The notes: generated by a model from the letters alone, not told the origin. DNA of 64,000 nucleotides from Dietzia sp. NCCP-2495 (GCF_026011735.1 NZ_BRVN01000015.1:1-64000); one strand, 5' to 3'. Positions 18,888 to 28,219 are shown, counted from the first letter of the stretch. Program-made: numbers and translations.

Positions 18888-20123
18888 ATGCGGAAGTTGA
18901 GGATCATCGGGGTCAACGCCGAGTCATCGCAGGTCGAATGCGAGGACCGGGACTCCGGCGAGAAGTACTCACTGCCGCTCGACGACCGCCTCCGTGCCGC
19001 GGCGCGGGGCGAGTTCCTCGCCGACACCGGAGCCGGCCGTCCACCCGTGACCGGCACGCTGCGTCCACGCGAGATCCAGGACCGCATCCGGCACGGCGCC
19101 TCCCCCGAACAGGTCGCCTCCGACGCCGGGGTTCCACTGTCCCGCATCGAGGGCTTCGCCGTTCCCGTCCTGCTCGAGCGCTCAAATGCGGCAGACATGG
19201 CGCGCGGAGCCCACCCGGTGATGCCGGACGGCCCGTCACTGGACACCCTCGACGACAAGGTCCACGCCGCCCTCGACACCTGGGGCATCGACCTGGACCT
19301 GGTGAAATGGGACGCCTGGCGCGAGCGCGGCACCGGCTGGATCGTGCGCATCTCCTGGCCCGCCGGCCTGTCCGACGACGCCCACGCCACCTGGTCCTTC
19401 ACCCCCGATTCCCACGGTGGCTCGGCCCGCCCCCTGAACGAGGAGGCCGAGCGCATCCTCGACCCGTCGCGGTCGACCCCCCTGCGCACGGTGGCCTCGC
19501 AGCCCGAGCCTCCCGCGTCGCCGCCGCCGATCCGTTCGGTGCCCGCGCCGACGCCGATCTCCGCCGACCGTGCAGGTAGCCCGGATCGCTCCGCCCCGGT
19601 TGGTCCCGCCGCCGTGCCGCCCGCACCTGCGTCGCAGTCCCCCTCGGGTCCGGCCGGCATCCCCGCGCCCGTCCCGCCGGCCGCGATCACGCAGCCGGGC
19701 TCGGTCGCCGACGATCGCCGCGCAGACGGGGGCCGCGCCGACCAGGGCTCCGATCCGCGCCGCTCCGACCAGGGCTCTGATCCGCGCCGCTCCGGCCAGC
19801 ACCGCTCCGACCAGGGCGCCGACCCGCGCACCGGCCGCCGCGGCTCCGGACTCCCGGCCGCCCTCGGCGGGATCGACGGCGCACTGCCCTCCTCCGCCGG
19901 CGCCTCCGGTGGCCGCGCCGGCGACCAGGTCCGCGACGGGGTCCGCGACAAGGCACCCGGCGCGCAGTCCAGGAAGGACGCCGACGCGAAGAGCACCGAC
20001 GTCGACGACGACTTCCTCCAGCCCACCCCCAACGAGCCGGAGCGCAAGCCGTCGTCGCGCCGCCACCCGACCATGCCGTCGTGGGAGGACGTCCTCCTCG
20101 GCGTTCGCAGCAAGGACGACTGA
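18888..20123 (+). CDS. sepH: SepH-type cell-division protein (DUF3071)
   Basis: A 411-residue protein. Residues ~1-170 match the DUF3071 domain: MRKLRIIGVNAESSQVECED, an HTH-like segment LRPREIQDRIRHGASPEQV and DAGVPLSRIEGFAVPVLLER, then WGIDLDLVKWDAWRERGTGW. The remainder is a long Pro/Ala/Ser-rich disordered linker with a DQGSDPRRS-type repeat (27-bp units near 19738-19830) and a short C-terminal segment, HPTMPSWEDVLLGVRSKDD, conserved in the family. SepH binds FtsZ and promotes its assembly in Streptomyces and Mycobacterium. AGGAGG six bases before ATG 18888 sets the start. The next gene starts 8 bp downstream, indicating an operon. Confidence 0.88.
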   Translation: MRKLRIIGVNAESSQVECEDRDSGEKYSLPLDDRLRAAARGEFLADTGAGRPPVTGTLRPREIQDRIRHGASPEQVASDAGVPLSRIEGFAVPVLLERSNAADMARGAHPVMPDGPSLDTLDDKVHAALDTWGIDLDLVKWDAWRERGTGWIVRISWPAGLSDDAHATWSFTPDSHGGSARPLNEEAERILDPSRSTPLRTVASQPEPPASPPPIRSVPAPTPISADRAGSPDRSAPVGPAAVPPAPASQSPSGPAGIPAPVPPAAITQPGSVADDRRADGGRADQGSDPRRSDQGSDPRRSGQHRSDQGADPRTGRRGSGLPAALGGIDGALPSSAGASGGRAGDQVRDGVRDKAPGAQSRKDADAKSTDVDDDFLQPTPNEPERKPSSRRHPTMPSWEDVLLGVRSKDD

Positions 20124-20131
20124 GACTGACC

Positions 20132-21214
20132 ATGGGCCGCCACGTCGCAACGTTCTGGTACCTGTCCACCGACAATCCCTCTGCGCTGTTCACCTCTGGC
20201 ACCAAGTCCGACCCCGGCTTCGCCCGCCGCCTCCTGTCGCGGCTGCACCCCACGGTCACGGTCGCCTCGCTCGGCACGTTCCCGCTCAACCGCTCGGCCA
20301 CGGCCGGCCCCGGCGAGATCTATATCGGCTCGTTCCCGGGCCTGACCGTGGTGCAGACGCCCCTCGACGGGCCCGTACTCCCCTCCAAGACCGATGATGT
20401 GTGGCTCCGCCTCGTCGAGGCCCCCGTCGTGCTCGCGTTCTCCCACGACCCGGAGACCGGTGTCCACGGCTTCGCACGCTGGGAATCCGGCGAGCTGGTG
20501 CGCTCCTTCGCCGCGGCGGATGACCGGATCGTCGAGGACGAGGGCATCCCCCAGCCGTTCGAACGCCCGTATTGGGCCGGCGAGTTCCCCCTCGAGGGCG
20601 CCGACGACAATCCGCTCGCACTCCCCTTCTCGTCGTCGTCGCTCTTCCACGCCGCACACCGCGCCTGGCTGGACTTCGACCTGGAGCGTGGCGGCCTGGA
20701 CGTGCCCGTCGACGGTTTCGCCACGGACGGTCGGCGCGAGGTCCGGCAGCACACGCCGACCGGTCCGGCGTTTCACCTGGCAGGGATCCCGGGGCGGGCG
20801 GAACGCAATGACGCCGCGCGGCGCGAGGCCGGCGACGCCCCCGACGATGTCGCGGGGGACTCGCCCTATTACGACGACGACTACGAGCGCCTCCCCTCCA
20901 CCGCCCGCCGCGTCTCGCGTCGCTTCTCCCGCGACTCTGGCGCCTCCGGCGATGTCGACGGGTCCGGCGAATCCACGCGCGACAGACTGAAGTCCGGCGC
21001 CGGCCAGCTCGCCAGCCGGTTCGGTGGCATGGTCCGGCGAGGCGCCGACAGGCTCCGCGAGGCCCGCGAGGCCCGCCGCGCTGAGATGGGCCCGGTCTGG
21101 GCGCCGGACTCCGACCCGGGCTCGGCAACCCCCTCGCCCTCTACTACCGACGCGCCGTCTGCTGCCGACGCTCCCTCCGCTGCGGACGCGCCGGAGGACC
21201 CCGAGACCACATGA
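20132..21214 (+). CDS. DUF6928-like protein of unknown function
   Basis: A 360-residue protein with no signal peptide. Residues ~1-215 form a compact conserved-looking region beginning [20 protein letters not shown], with [16 protein letters not shown] and [19 protein letters not shown], resembling actinobacterial DUF6928. The rest is low-complexity and charged, including an Arg-rich helix ([19 protein letters not shown]) and a PSAADA repeat near the C-terminus. It is translationally close to sepH (8-bp gap) and overlaps the YnfA-like gene by ATGA at 21211-21214, so a division or envelope link is possible but rests on operon position alone. Confidence 0.75.
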   Translation: MGRHVATFWYLSTDNPSALFTSGTKSDPGFARRLLSRLHPTVTVASLGTFPLNRSATAGPGEIYIGSFPGLTVVQTPLDGPVLPSKTDDVWLRLVEAPVVLAFSHDPETGVHGFARWESGELVRSFAAADDRIVEDEGIPQPFERPYWAGEFPLEGADDNPLALPFSSSSLFHAAHRAWLDFDLERGGLDVPVDGFATDGRREVRQHTPTGPAFHLAGIPGRAERNDAARREAGDAPDDVAGDSPYYDDDYERLPSTARRVSRRFSRDSGASGDVDGSGESTRDRLKSGAGQLASRFGGMVRRGADRLREAREARRAEMGPVWAPDSDPGSATPSPSTTDAPSAADAPSAADAPEDPETT

Positions 21215-21540
21215 CCGTCGGCAAGTCGGTCCTGCTCTTCGCCCTCGCCGCGCTGCTCGAGATCGGTGGCGCGTGGCTGGTCTGGCAGGGCGTCCGCGAG
21301 CACCGCGGCTGGATCTGGATGGGCCTGGGCGTTCTCGCGCTGGGTGCCTACGGCTTCGTTGCCACCCTGCAGCCGGACGCGAACTTCGGGCGCATCCTCG
21401 CGGCGTACGGCGGCGTCTTTGTGGCCGGCTCTTTGCTCTGGGCCATGGCGATGGACGGCTTCCGCCCCGACCGCTGGGACATCACCGGCGCGCTCCTCTG
21501 CCTGATCGGCGTCAGCGTGATCATGTACGCGCCCCGCTAA
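21211..21540 (+). CDS. YnfA/UPF0060-family small membrane protein
   Basis: A 109-residue protein with four transmembrane helices. The motifs [40 protein letters not shown] and [18 protein letters not shown] match the YnfA/UPF0060 family, a relative of small multidrug-resistance transporters with unclear physiological substrate. Its ATG overlaps the preceding gene's stop by four bases, so it is the third gene of the sepH operon. A 9-bp tandem array starts immediately after its stop. Confidence 0.88.
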   Translation: MTVGKSVLLFALAALLEIGGAWLVWQGVREHRGWIWMGLGVLALGAYGFVATLQPDANFGRILAAYGGVFVAGSLLWAMAMDGFRPDRWDITGALLCLIGVSVIMYAPR

Positions 21541-21541
21541 C

Positions 21542-21630
21542 GCGGCGGGTGCGGCGGACGCGGCGGACGCGGCGGACGCGGCGGACGCGGCGAGATAATC
21601 TGTCCAACCCCACGCCGCCCATCTGATTCC
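21542..21630. repeat. 9-bp tandem array plus dispersed element (family B, copy 1)
   Basis: 21542-21593 is a run of GCGGACGCG-type 9-bp units. 21601-21630 (TGTCCAACCCCACGCCGCCC then ATCTGATTCC) matches 39844-39873 at 25 of 30 positions. The association of a dispersed element with an adjacent tandem array repeats the pattern at 14218 and 36771. No gene is evident in 21541-21769. Confidence 0.65.
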
Positions 21631-21769
21631 ACTGCGCCTCCGGGGACCGGATTCCGCCGCTTCGGCAGCACCTGCTCCTGCGCCGGTACATGACGCGCCA
21701 GCGTCTACACCGCGCCCGCGCAGACCCATCAGCAACACACCGCGTACACAACCTGCGTGCTCAGTTCAC

Positions 21770-22081
21770 CTAGAACTCGATCCGGATGTTGCGGAGCACG
21801 TCCTCGTTCTGGTCTTCGCAGTACTCGTAACGGCCGGCAGCTCCTTCGACGCCTTTGCCTGTCTCGTCGATCGAGCGCACCAGAGCGCTGTCTTTGCTGG
21901 CGAGCGATCGGACCATGGCCCGGAAGGGGCCAGCGGCCTCGCCGGGAAAGCCTGGCTCGGCAGTGCCAGCATCGGTTCGGGTTGAGGCCAACTGGGCGGA
22001 GGCGTCTTCTGCTGAGGAGGTGAGATTCTGACCGTGCGAGCGAACTGTTCCGGATTTGACGTGGAGCGGACCCGGTCCCAT
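21770..22081 (-). CDS. Small EspC/WXG100-like helical protein (putative type VII secretion partner)
   Basis: A 103-residue predicted all-helical protein without signal peptide or Cys-based lipobox. The length, the Ala/Ser-rich first helix (GQNLTSSAEDASAQLAST), the central PGFPGEAAGPFRAM turn and the C-terminal GRYEYCEDQNEDVL resemble actinobacterial EspC-type type VII proteins; YEYCE fits the YxxxD/E secretion signal. AAAGGA upstream of ATG 22081 supports the start. It is divergent from the DUF1023 hydrolase gene with a 99-bp shared promoter region. I infer it is a secretion chaperone or co-substrate; family membership is weak by eye. Confidence 0.6.
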   Translation of the reverse strand: MGPGPLHVKSGTVRSHGQNLTSSAEDASAQLASTRTDAGTAEPGFPGEAAGPFRAMVRSLASKDSALVRSIDETGKGVEGAAGRYEYCEDQNEDVLRNIRIEF

Positions 22082-22180
22082 GGGTTCCTTTCGTGATCGT
22101 TAGTCGACCTCACCAGAATTGGTGCGGAGCAGCGTCTATGGCGATGTTAACCTTGCTTTCGGCTAAGGGGGGATGCGGGC

Positions 22181-24022
22181 GTGGGATTGTCGTACGGGGA
22201 GATCACACGGTGGAAATCTGCGGACGCCGAGACCCTTGCCACCGCCATGACCTCCAGGGTCACCGCGCTTGAGCACATCGAGGAGGATCTCCGGTCGAAC
22301 TCGGATTGGGGTGCTTCGTGGTCGGGTTCTCAGGGTGAACAGGCAGCCTCCAGTTCGATCACCAGGCTCGGCGACGTCGTGACGGATCTGGCTGCAGAGG
22401 CCACAGCGATCCGGCGAATCGCCTCCCACGTAGCCGACGGGGTCAGCGCGCTTCACGAGATCATCGTCGGAGTCGAGACTTTTGCCGCCAAGTACTCGTT
22501 CTCGATCTCCGACAGCGGCACCCTGATCGACCTTGCTCCGGGTGTTGATCGGTCCGACGACGAGGAGGCGCTGCGTAAAGCTGCCCGGATCGATATTGAG
22601 CAGACTGTCTCCGAGATCGTGGACAAGGGCCGATTCCTTGAGCGCGACGCCGCCGATGGCCTGTCGCGATACAACGAGGGAGCTACCGACGATGGTGGCG
22701 CCACGTCCGTTGACGAAGCCGTGCGTTCGCAGATGAGTGTGGAGGAGCCACCGCCAGCGGGCACGAACCCGTACCACGTCAATATCTGGTGGGAATCGCT
22801 GTCCGCTGACGAAAAGGAGCAGGTCCTCAGGCAGCGGAGCGACGCGATCCGCAACCTTCCCGGTATCGACTCCACGACCAGGGATTCGCTCAACCAGGAT
22901 GCGCTAGCACAGGACATCTCCGATGCCGCGGTTACGGCGGAGGAGTCGCGCCGCGCGTACGACGACTTCCTCGAAAAGCATCGAGGACTTATAGGCGGGC
23001 CCGGTGCCGGCCACCTCAGAAGCGACGCCCGCGACCTGAAGGAAAAGGCCGAGAAGGCGGAACGACACCTTACGGAGCTCAACCGACTGAACCGTGCCCT
23101 CGATACTGACGATGCACTTCTTTTGGAGTACGACGACTCGCACCCACAGCTGCAGGCCGCTATCGCACTGGGGAACCCAGACGAGGCGGATAATGTCGCG
23201 ATCACCACTCCCGGCTACACGACCAACGTGCACGACAGCGTCAGCGCGATGGTCAGCGATGCCGAAGGGCTTCGAAAAACCACCAGACGCATCGATCCCG
23301 ACAGCGCGACGTCGACGATTGCGTTCATGGGATACCAAGCGCCCCAGGATGTGGTGAAGTACGGCGATTTCCGGGTGGCCACACCGCAGGCCGCCGAACT
23401 CGGTGCCACGTCACTGTCCGACACCGTTCGTGGGGTGCAGGCCGCCAACGGCGACCCGGACCTGAATCTGTCGCTCATGGGTCACTCGTACGGGTCGACG
23501 ACCGCGGGAATCGCCGCCCAGCAACTTGCAAACGACACCGTGACTCCCGTGGACAGCCTCACTCTGTATGGCAGTCCTGGAGTGCCAGATATGGCTCCAC
23601 AACTGGACAAGACCGAGCTCGAGTTGCTCAAGATGAATACAAACAATCCTCTCTACAACCCGAATCAATACGCTGACCTCGAGTCGATGGGCCTTGATGA
23701 GTCGCGGGCGTTCTACATGGAGAACGACGGTGACATTGTTTCGGGCCCGATCGGCGGAATCGGCCAGGCCACCACACTCGGACTCGGCAACAGTCCGCAG
23801 AGTTGGGGAATGACAGAACTATCCACCGAGACCGCGGAGGTAACGTACCCGAACGGTATGACCGAGCAGCGGTACGACTGGGAAGGCCACGAAGCGGAAA
23901 TGCGGAAAACAGATCCGGGCTACAAGGTCGGCGCGCATAGTGCGTTCCCCAAGGAACTGACGACGTCCCAGTTCAACCTCGCAGCCGTTGTTGCCGGGTA
24001 TCCGGAAAACGCGATCCGATGA
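22181..24022 (+). CDS. DUF1023 alpha/beta hydrolase with type VII-like N-terminal domain (putative secreted effector)
   Basis: A 613-residue protein. Residues ~1-120 are helical and WXG100-like, with a WSG turn at ~47 between predicted helices. The middle (~120-310) is charged and helical (DARDLKEKAEKAERHLTELN). Residues ~310-613 match the DUF1023 alpha/beta hydrolase domain: VAITTPGYTTNVHDSV, STIAFMGYQAP, and the nucleophile elbow LMGHSYGSTT near 432-441. A candidate catalytic His is in KVGAHSAFP near 585. No signal peptide is present, consistent with type VII export. GTG 22181 has a GGGGGGA site upstream. The downstream lipoprotein gene overlaps by ATGA. Predicted lipase/esterase-like activity; the substrate is unknown. 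Confidence 0.8.
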   Translation: MGLSYGEITRWKSADAETLATAMTSRVTALEHIEEDLRSNSDWGASWSGSQGEQAASSSITRLGDVVTDLAAEATAIRRIASHVADGVSALHEIIVGVETFAAKYSFSISDSGTLIDLAPGVDRSDDEEALRKAARIDIEQTVSEIVDKGRFLERDAADGLSRYNEGATDDGGATSVDEAVRSQMSVEEPPPAGTNPYHVNIWWESLSADEKEQVLRQRSDAIRNLPGIDSTTRDSLNQDALAQDISDAAVTAEESRRAYDDFLEKHRGLIGGPGAGHLRSDARDLKEKAEKAERHLTELNRLNRALDTDDALLLEYDDSHPQLQAAIALGNPDEADNVAITTPGYTTNVHDSVSAMVSDAEGLRKTTRRIDPDSATSTIAFMGYQAPQDVVKYGDFRVATPQAAELGATSLSDTVRGVQAANGDPDLNLSLMGHSYGSTTAGIAAQQLANDTVTPVDSLTLYGSPGVPDMAPQLDKTELELLKMNTNNPLYNPNQYADLESMGLDESRAFYMENDGDIVSGPIGGIGQATTLGLGNSPQSWGMTELSTETAEVTYPNGMTEQRYDWEGHEAEMRKTDPGYKVGAHSAFPKELTTSQFNLAAVVAGYPENAIR

Positions 24023-24546
24023 GGCGGACAATCATCGCGCTGGTGGCGGCAACGCTGTGCGTGACCACGGCCTGCGCGGACACCGGCACACACACAGATC
24101 CTCCACCGGATGGGACCCCGATGAGCAGGCCACAACCATCGCTCGATGAGAGCGTGTCCACGCTGAATGCCTCGCTGGATGCACTGGCGAACGTCCTGCA
24201 CCAGGTCATCCCCCCTGAAGCCTGGGAGCCGAGTGGCGACGGCGCCCGCATCGGATGCGATGAGGAAAACCACGGACGCTATTCCGGTCCTCAATACCTC
24301 GCTCCCGGACACTACATTCCGGCACAGACATGGCCACAGATCGAGTCCACGCTGGCCGAACACGGATTCCTGCCAGCATCGTCCATGCCACTTGAAGGCG
24401 GCAATGCCATGGTTCAATTTATGAACGACTTCGGCGACATGGTCACCGTCTCGTCGATGGAGGCCACCGCCAAGGGCCGCGGCGGCAGTAGCTACGACGG
24501 CGAGACCAAGTGCCGCGAGGGCTTGACCCGCGAGCCACGCCGGTAA
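24019..24546 (+). CDS. Lipoprotein coupled to the DUF1023 hydrolase (candidate immunity protein)
   Basis: A 175-residue protein with a bacterial lipoprotein signal: MRRT start, hydrophobic core, and lipobox VTTAC with Cys at 19. A Pro/Thr linker (THTDPPPDGTP) follows, then a ~130-residue extracytoplasmic domain (IPPEAWEPSGDGARIGCDEE with later SYDGETKCREG, offering a possible disulfide) reminiscent of LppA/LppV-like lipoproteins. Its ATG overlaps the hydrolase stop by four bases, implying coupled expression. In Staphylococcus the type VII lipase TslA is neutralised by TilA lipoproteins; by analogy this could be immunity or an accessory. That role is inference. Confidence 0.75.
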   Translation: MRRTIIALVAATLCVTTACADTGTHTDPPPDGTPMSRPQPSLDESVSTLNASLDALANVLHQVIPPEAWEPSGDGARIGCDEENHGRYSGPQYLAPGHYIPAQTWPQIESTLAEHGFLPASSMPLEGGNAMVQFMNDFGDMVTVSSMEATAKGRGGSSYDGETKCREGLTREPRR

Positions 24547-24677
24547 CCACAGGACACAAGCCTCCGCTCACCGGTCCCGTCCATGACGCAAGGCACACAC
24601 ACGCCCGTGGTCAGCCCACCAGATCGGACACAAGACGTAGAACGTCAAGCCCCAGGTTCTACACCCACCCAGAACCG

Positions 24678-25010
24678 TCAACAGCACACCGCGCAACCGA
24701 CCACCGAATGCATGGGCGTCGCTGCCGCGCCACCCCGCCGCCACGCACACGAGTCCGCGCCCAGATCGTTCAGCTCGTCGATGAGCGCCCGGAGTTCGTC
24801 CTCGTTGCGCCCCAGCCGGTCTAGGGAGTGCACAAGCACCCGGTCGCCATTACGCACGTACTTCATCATTTCCGTGAGTGCGGGCCGGTTCCGGTCACGC
24901 CCGCTGGCCTTGTCGGTGAACGTCTCGTCAACCGGCACGCCGTCGAGCTGTCGGGCCTCGCTCTGGTCCACCGTGCTCACCCGGATGTATCCGACACGCT
25001 GACCCGTCAT
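24678..25010 (-). pseudogene. Truncated serine recombinase (resolvase N-terminal domain)
   Basis: Residues 1-86 are a serine-recombinase catalytic domain: YIRVSTVDQ with the nucleophilic Ser, ETFTDKASGRDRNRPALTEM, and VLVHSLDRLGRNEDELRAL. After LIDELNDLGAD the sequence diverges into an unrelated tail and stops at 110 codons, so the dimerisation helix and DNA-binding HTH are missing. GGGGAAGG precedes ATG 25010. Upstream (25048-25075) an AT-richer stretch with TTGATTTCGTCAACAAA may be a remnant of a res site or transposon end. It marks an old mobile-element junction beside the hydrolase cassette. 24547-24677 and 25011-25152 contain no other gene I recognise. Confidence 0.8.
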
Positions 25011-25152
25011 GCCTTCCCCTCACCGAATCGTCAGGTTGAATACATGACCCCACTTTGATTTCGTCAACAAATGCGACAGATGACCCTAGGTTGACGCAAC
25101 CTTCGGGTGCGGGCGCCTGTCCATTTGGGGCTGCCCGGACTCGGGCCGCGAG

Positions 25153-25989
25153 TCAGCGCCCGCGCGCCCGCTCGTAGAACGCCACCGCGGCCGCCGTCGC
25201 CACATTCAGCGAGTCAGTGCCGTCGGTCATGGGGATCGCGGCCCGCACGTCGCACGCAGCCATCGCGTGCTCGGTCAGCCCCGGCCCCTCGGCACCCAGC
25301 AGAAATGCGACCTTCTCCGCGTCCACGGCCCGGGCCAGCGGAGTGTCGGCGGCAGGAGTGAGAGCCACCGTGCGGAAACCCTGCTCGCGCAAGTCCTCGA
25401 GCGAGCGTTGCCAGGTGGTGGGGGTGCCGGGCAGGTGCGCGAACGGCAGGCGCAGCACATGCCCCATCGACACACGCACCACGCGGCGGTACATCGGATC
25501 GCCGGCAGATGCGCCGAAGAGGACGCCGTCCACGCCGAGCGCGGCGCAGTTGCGGAAGATGGCGCCCAGGTTCTCGGGATCGTTGACGCCCTCCAGCACC
25601 ACGAGTGTGCGTGCGCCGTCGACCACCGACTCGACGCTCAGCGGCTCGGGACGGTGCGCGGCGGCCAGGATGTCGCGGCTTGATTTGAACCCGATCACCT
25701 CGCTGATCAGGTCTTTCGACGCCCGGAGGTACACGGCGTCCCCGGCCCGCTCATCGGCGTCCCAGCCCTCGGCAGAGGCCTCGCGGCGCAGCTGCTCGAG
25801 CCGCATGTCGGTGCCGAGGATCACGTGGGGGTCGAACCGGGAGAGCAGCATGCGGCCCACCACGTACGTGCCCTCGGCGATCACGAGGCCGCGACCTCCG
25901 GGCAGGTCGGGCCGACGGTCGGAACGGTTGAGGTCCCGCAGGTCGTCCAACGCGGGGTCGGCGGGGTCCGTGACGTCTACGACGCGCAT
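25153..25989 (-). CDS. TrmH/SpoU-family RNA 2'-O-methyltransferase
   Basis: A 278-residue protein with an N-terminal substrate-binding region (residues ~1-105) and a C-terminal SPOUT knot. The three SpoU motifs are clear: NDPENLGAIFRNCAALGVDG (motif 1), FLLGAEGPGL (motif 2) and IPMTDGTDSLNVATAAAVAF (motif 3). Such enzymes methylate ribose 2'-OH in tRNA or rRNA using S-adenosylmethionine; the target cannot be told from sequence. It corresponds in order to the SpoU gene next to the DUF2530 gene in mycobacteria (Rv0881/Rv0882). Confidence 0.92.
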   Translation of the reverse strand: MRVVDVTDPADPALDDLRDLNRSDRRPDLPGGRGLVIAEGTYVVGRMLLSRFDPHVILGTDMRLEQLRREASAEGWDADERAGDAVYLRASKDLISEVIGFKSSRDILAAAHRPEPLSVESVVDGARTLVVLEGVNDPENLGAIFRNCAALGVDGVLFGASAGDPMYRRVVRVSMGHVLRLPFAHLPGTPTTWQRSLEDLREQGFRTVALTPAADTPLARAVDAEKVAFLLGAEGPGLTEHAMAACDVRAAIPMTDGTDSLNVATAAAVAFYERARGR

Positions 25990-26064
25990 GCGGGCGCCTC
26001 GCGGGTTCGGAGGGTCACGGCGCGAGTCCGGGGGTTCACGTCGCGGGGCTCGTCACTCGACGGA

Positions 26065-27534
26065 TCAGGCCAGCACGTCGGTGATCGGGCCGATCGCGAA
26101 GAACACGACGAACGCAATCGCCACGATCCACAGGATCGGGTGCACGGTCTTGGCGCGGCCGGTGGCGGTGGCCATCACGACCCAGGCGATGAACCCGATC
26201 CCGATGCCGTTGGCGATCGAGTACGTGAACGGCATGGCGACGATCGTGAGGAACGCCGGCAGCGCCACCGCGAAGTTGGTCAGGTCGATCTGCGTGATCT
26301 GCGAGATCATGAGCGCACCGACGATCACCAGCGCGGGCGCTGCGGCCTCGACCGGCACCACCTCGTACAGCGGCGTGAAGAACATGGCGAGCAGGAACAG
26401 GCCGCCGGTGACGATGTTCGCCAGGCCGGTGCGGGCACCCTCGGCGATACCGGAGGCCGACTCGAGGAAGACCGTGTTGGACGACGACGACGTCAGACCG
26501 CCGGCCACCGCGCCGAAGCCCTCCACGACCAGCGCGGCCTTCATATTGGGCAGGTTGCCCTTGTCGTCCATGAGCTCGGCCTCTTTGCCGAGGCCGGTGA
26601 ACGTTCCCATGGCGTCGAAGAAGTTGGCCAGCAGCAGGGTGAACACGAACAGGCCGGCGGCCAGCGGGCCAATGCGGGTGAAGGCACCGATCAGGTCGGC
26701 CTCGCCGATGAGCGACAGGTTGGGGATGCCGCCGAGCGAATCGGGCAACTGTGGGACGGCCAGGCTCCAGCCGGTGGGGTTGGGCTCGCCGTCGACGAAG
26801 GACGGCCCGGCGTTGGCGATCGCCTCGACGATGACGGAGACGATCGCGGTCACCACGATGCCGATGAACAGTCCACCGCGGATCCGGCGGGCGACCAGGA
26901 TGCCGCAGAGCAGGAGGCCAAAGACAAAGACGAAGGTCGGCCAGGACGCGATCGAGCCGTTGATCCCCAGGCCGACGGGAACGGTGGTGCCGGCGGCGTC
27001 CGGGATGCGGCGGACGAAGCCGGAGTCCACCACGCCGACCATGGCGATGAACAGGCCGATGCCTACGGCGATCGCCGCCTTGAGCTCCGGCGGCACGGCG
27101 TTGAACACGGCGGTGCGGAATCCGGTGATCGCCAGGATCACGATGATGATGCCCTCGATCACCACCAGGCCCATGGCCTCGGCCCAGGTGACCTGCTGGG
27201 CGATGGTCACGGCGACCAGCGAGTTGATGCCCAGGCCGGTCGCGAACGCGAACGGGTAGCGGGCGATCGCCCCGAACGCGATCGTCATGACGCCGGCGGT
27301 GAACGCGGTCACGGCGGCGATCTCGACGATCGACAGCTGGTTACCCTCAACGTCGGTCCCGGATCCGAGGATCAGCGGGTTGAGGATGATGATGTAGGCC
27401 ATCGCGAAGAAGCTGACCAGCCCACCGCGGATCTCGCGGGACACCGACGAGCCCCGCTCGCTGATCTTGAAATAGCGATCGAGCGCACCGATCTGGGCGG
27501 GGGGCGTGGAGGCGGCCCCGGCGGTCTGCGTCAT
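26065..27534 (-). CDS. NCS2-family purine permease (AzgA/PbuG type)
   Basis: A 489-residue membrane protein of the azg-like NCS2 subgroup. Conserved features: a polar N-terminus with LDRYFKISERGSSVSREIRG, GLVSFFAMAYIIILNPLIL, FAFATGLGINSLVA, KAAIAVGIGLFIAMVG, and FFDAMGTFTGLGKEAELMDD, the last being the family's cytoplasmic signature. About 12-14 transmembrane helices are expected. These proteins import adenine, guanine or hypoxanthine with protons. No purine riboswitch is recognisable in 27535-27609. It lies 75 bp downstream of the divergent DUF2530 gene and 75 bp from the TrmH gene. Confidence 0.92.
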   Translation of the reverse strand: MTQTAGAASTPPAQIGALDRYFKISERGSSVSREIRGGLVSFFAMAYIIILNPLILGSGTDVEGNQLSIVEIAAVTAFTAGVMTIAFGAIARYPFAFATGLGINSLVAVTIAQQVTWAEAMGLVVIEGIIIVILAITGFRTAVFNAVPPELKAAIAVGIGLFIAMVGVVDSGFVRRIPDAAGTTVPVGLGINGSIASWPTFVFVFGLLLCGILVARRIRGGLFIGIVVTAIVSVIVEAIANAGPSFVDGEPNPTGWSLAVPQLPDSLGGIPNLSLIGEADLIGAFTRIGPLAAGLFVFTLLLANFFDAMGTFTGLGKEAELMDDKGNLPNMKAALVVEGFGAVAGGLTSSSSNTVFLESASGIAEGARTGLANIVTGGLFLLAMFFTPLYEVVPVEAAAPALVIVGALMISQITQIDLTNFAVALPAFLTIVAMPFTYSIANGIGIGFIAWVVMATATGRAKTVHPILWIVAIAFVVFFAIGPITDVLA

Positions 27535-27609
27535 CAGACGACCTTCCTGGCGAGGGATGAGGAACCGCTACAGAGTAACCCTGTCCGGGCCTGCGGTAGC
27601 GTTTCGGTC

Positions 27610-28137
27610 ATGGAGGACGAGTCGATGCAGCCGCGTGAGCAGCCGCGTGAGCAGCCGCCGCACCGTCCCGAGCAGGCCCTCGGGTCGCTGCGGGGTGAGT
27701 CGACGTCGTCGTCGTCACACTCCACCCACCCCGATGACCCGGGTGCGATGCCCCCCGGACGGTCCCCCGACGCGGCGGAGATTTCAGCCCACTCACAGGC
27801 ACCCGCCGCCACTCCCGGCGCCGCGCCCGACGCGGATCCCACCGCCGATCCCGCCGCCGAGGCCGCCCATCCCGGCACCACCATCGAGCGCGCCGTGCCG
27901 CCGATCCCCACCTACCTACTGGACCCGCGGCCCATCGTCCTGATCGGCACGCTCATCTGGACGCTCGCGCTGCTGGGGAACATGCTGTTCTTCGACGGCG
28001 ACATGCGCACCGTGATCCTGTGCGCGGTCGGCGTGGGCGTGGGCGCCATGGGGACGGCGGTGTACGCGCTGCAGCGGCGGGCCGTGCTCCGCGGCGCGAA
28101 GGGTGCCCAGGTCGGCCTGGACTTCGACCAGCCATAG
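27610..28137 (+). CDS. DUF2530 membrane protein
   Basis: A 175-residue protein. The first ~95 residues are low-complexity (Gln/Pro, then Ser, then Ala/Asp/Pro runs) and probably disordered. Residues ~100-175 are the conserved DUF2530 part: PTYLLDPRPIVLIGTLIW, two transmembrane helices, and a basic C-terminus YALQRRAVLRGAKGAQVGL. The function is unknown. I favour ATG 27610 (MEDESMQ); ATG 27625 is an alternative. The frame is open upstream across 1.8 kb antisense to TrmH and the permease, but that extension has no protein-like features. Confidence 0.8.
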   Translation: MEDESMQPREQPREQPPHRPEQALGSLRGESTSSSSHSTHPDDPGAMPPGRSPDAAEISAHSQAPAATPGAAPDADPTADPAAEAAHPGTTIERAVPPIPTYLLDPRPIVLIGTLIWTLALLGNMLFFDGDMRTVILCAVGVGVGAMGTAVYALQRRAVLRGAKGAQVGLDFDQP

Positions 28138-28219
28138 CCCGCCTCGTCAGCTGCTTCGCGCCGGCCCCCGTCGCGGCAACGCCCGTCTGCCCCCTGACCT
28201 GCCCCTTCTCACCCACCCC

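Noticed and set aside
26065-27609. Purine riboswitch before the NCS2 permease
   Set aside because: The 75-bp leader shows none of the conserved purine-aptamer loops, and such switches are not expected here.
25825-28137. A 770-codon plus-strand open frame covering the TrmH gene and purine permease
   Set aside because: It is antisense to two clear genes and its upstream part is low-complexity Arg/Asp/Gly sequence typical of GC-rich shadow frames. Only the end, from 27610, is the DUF2530 gene.
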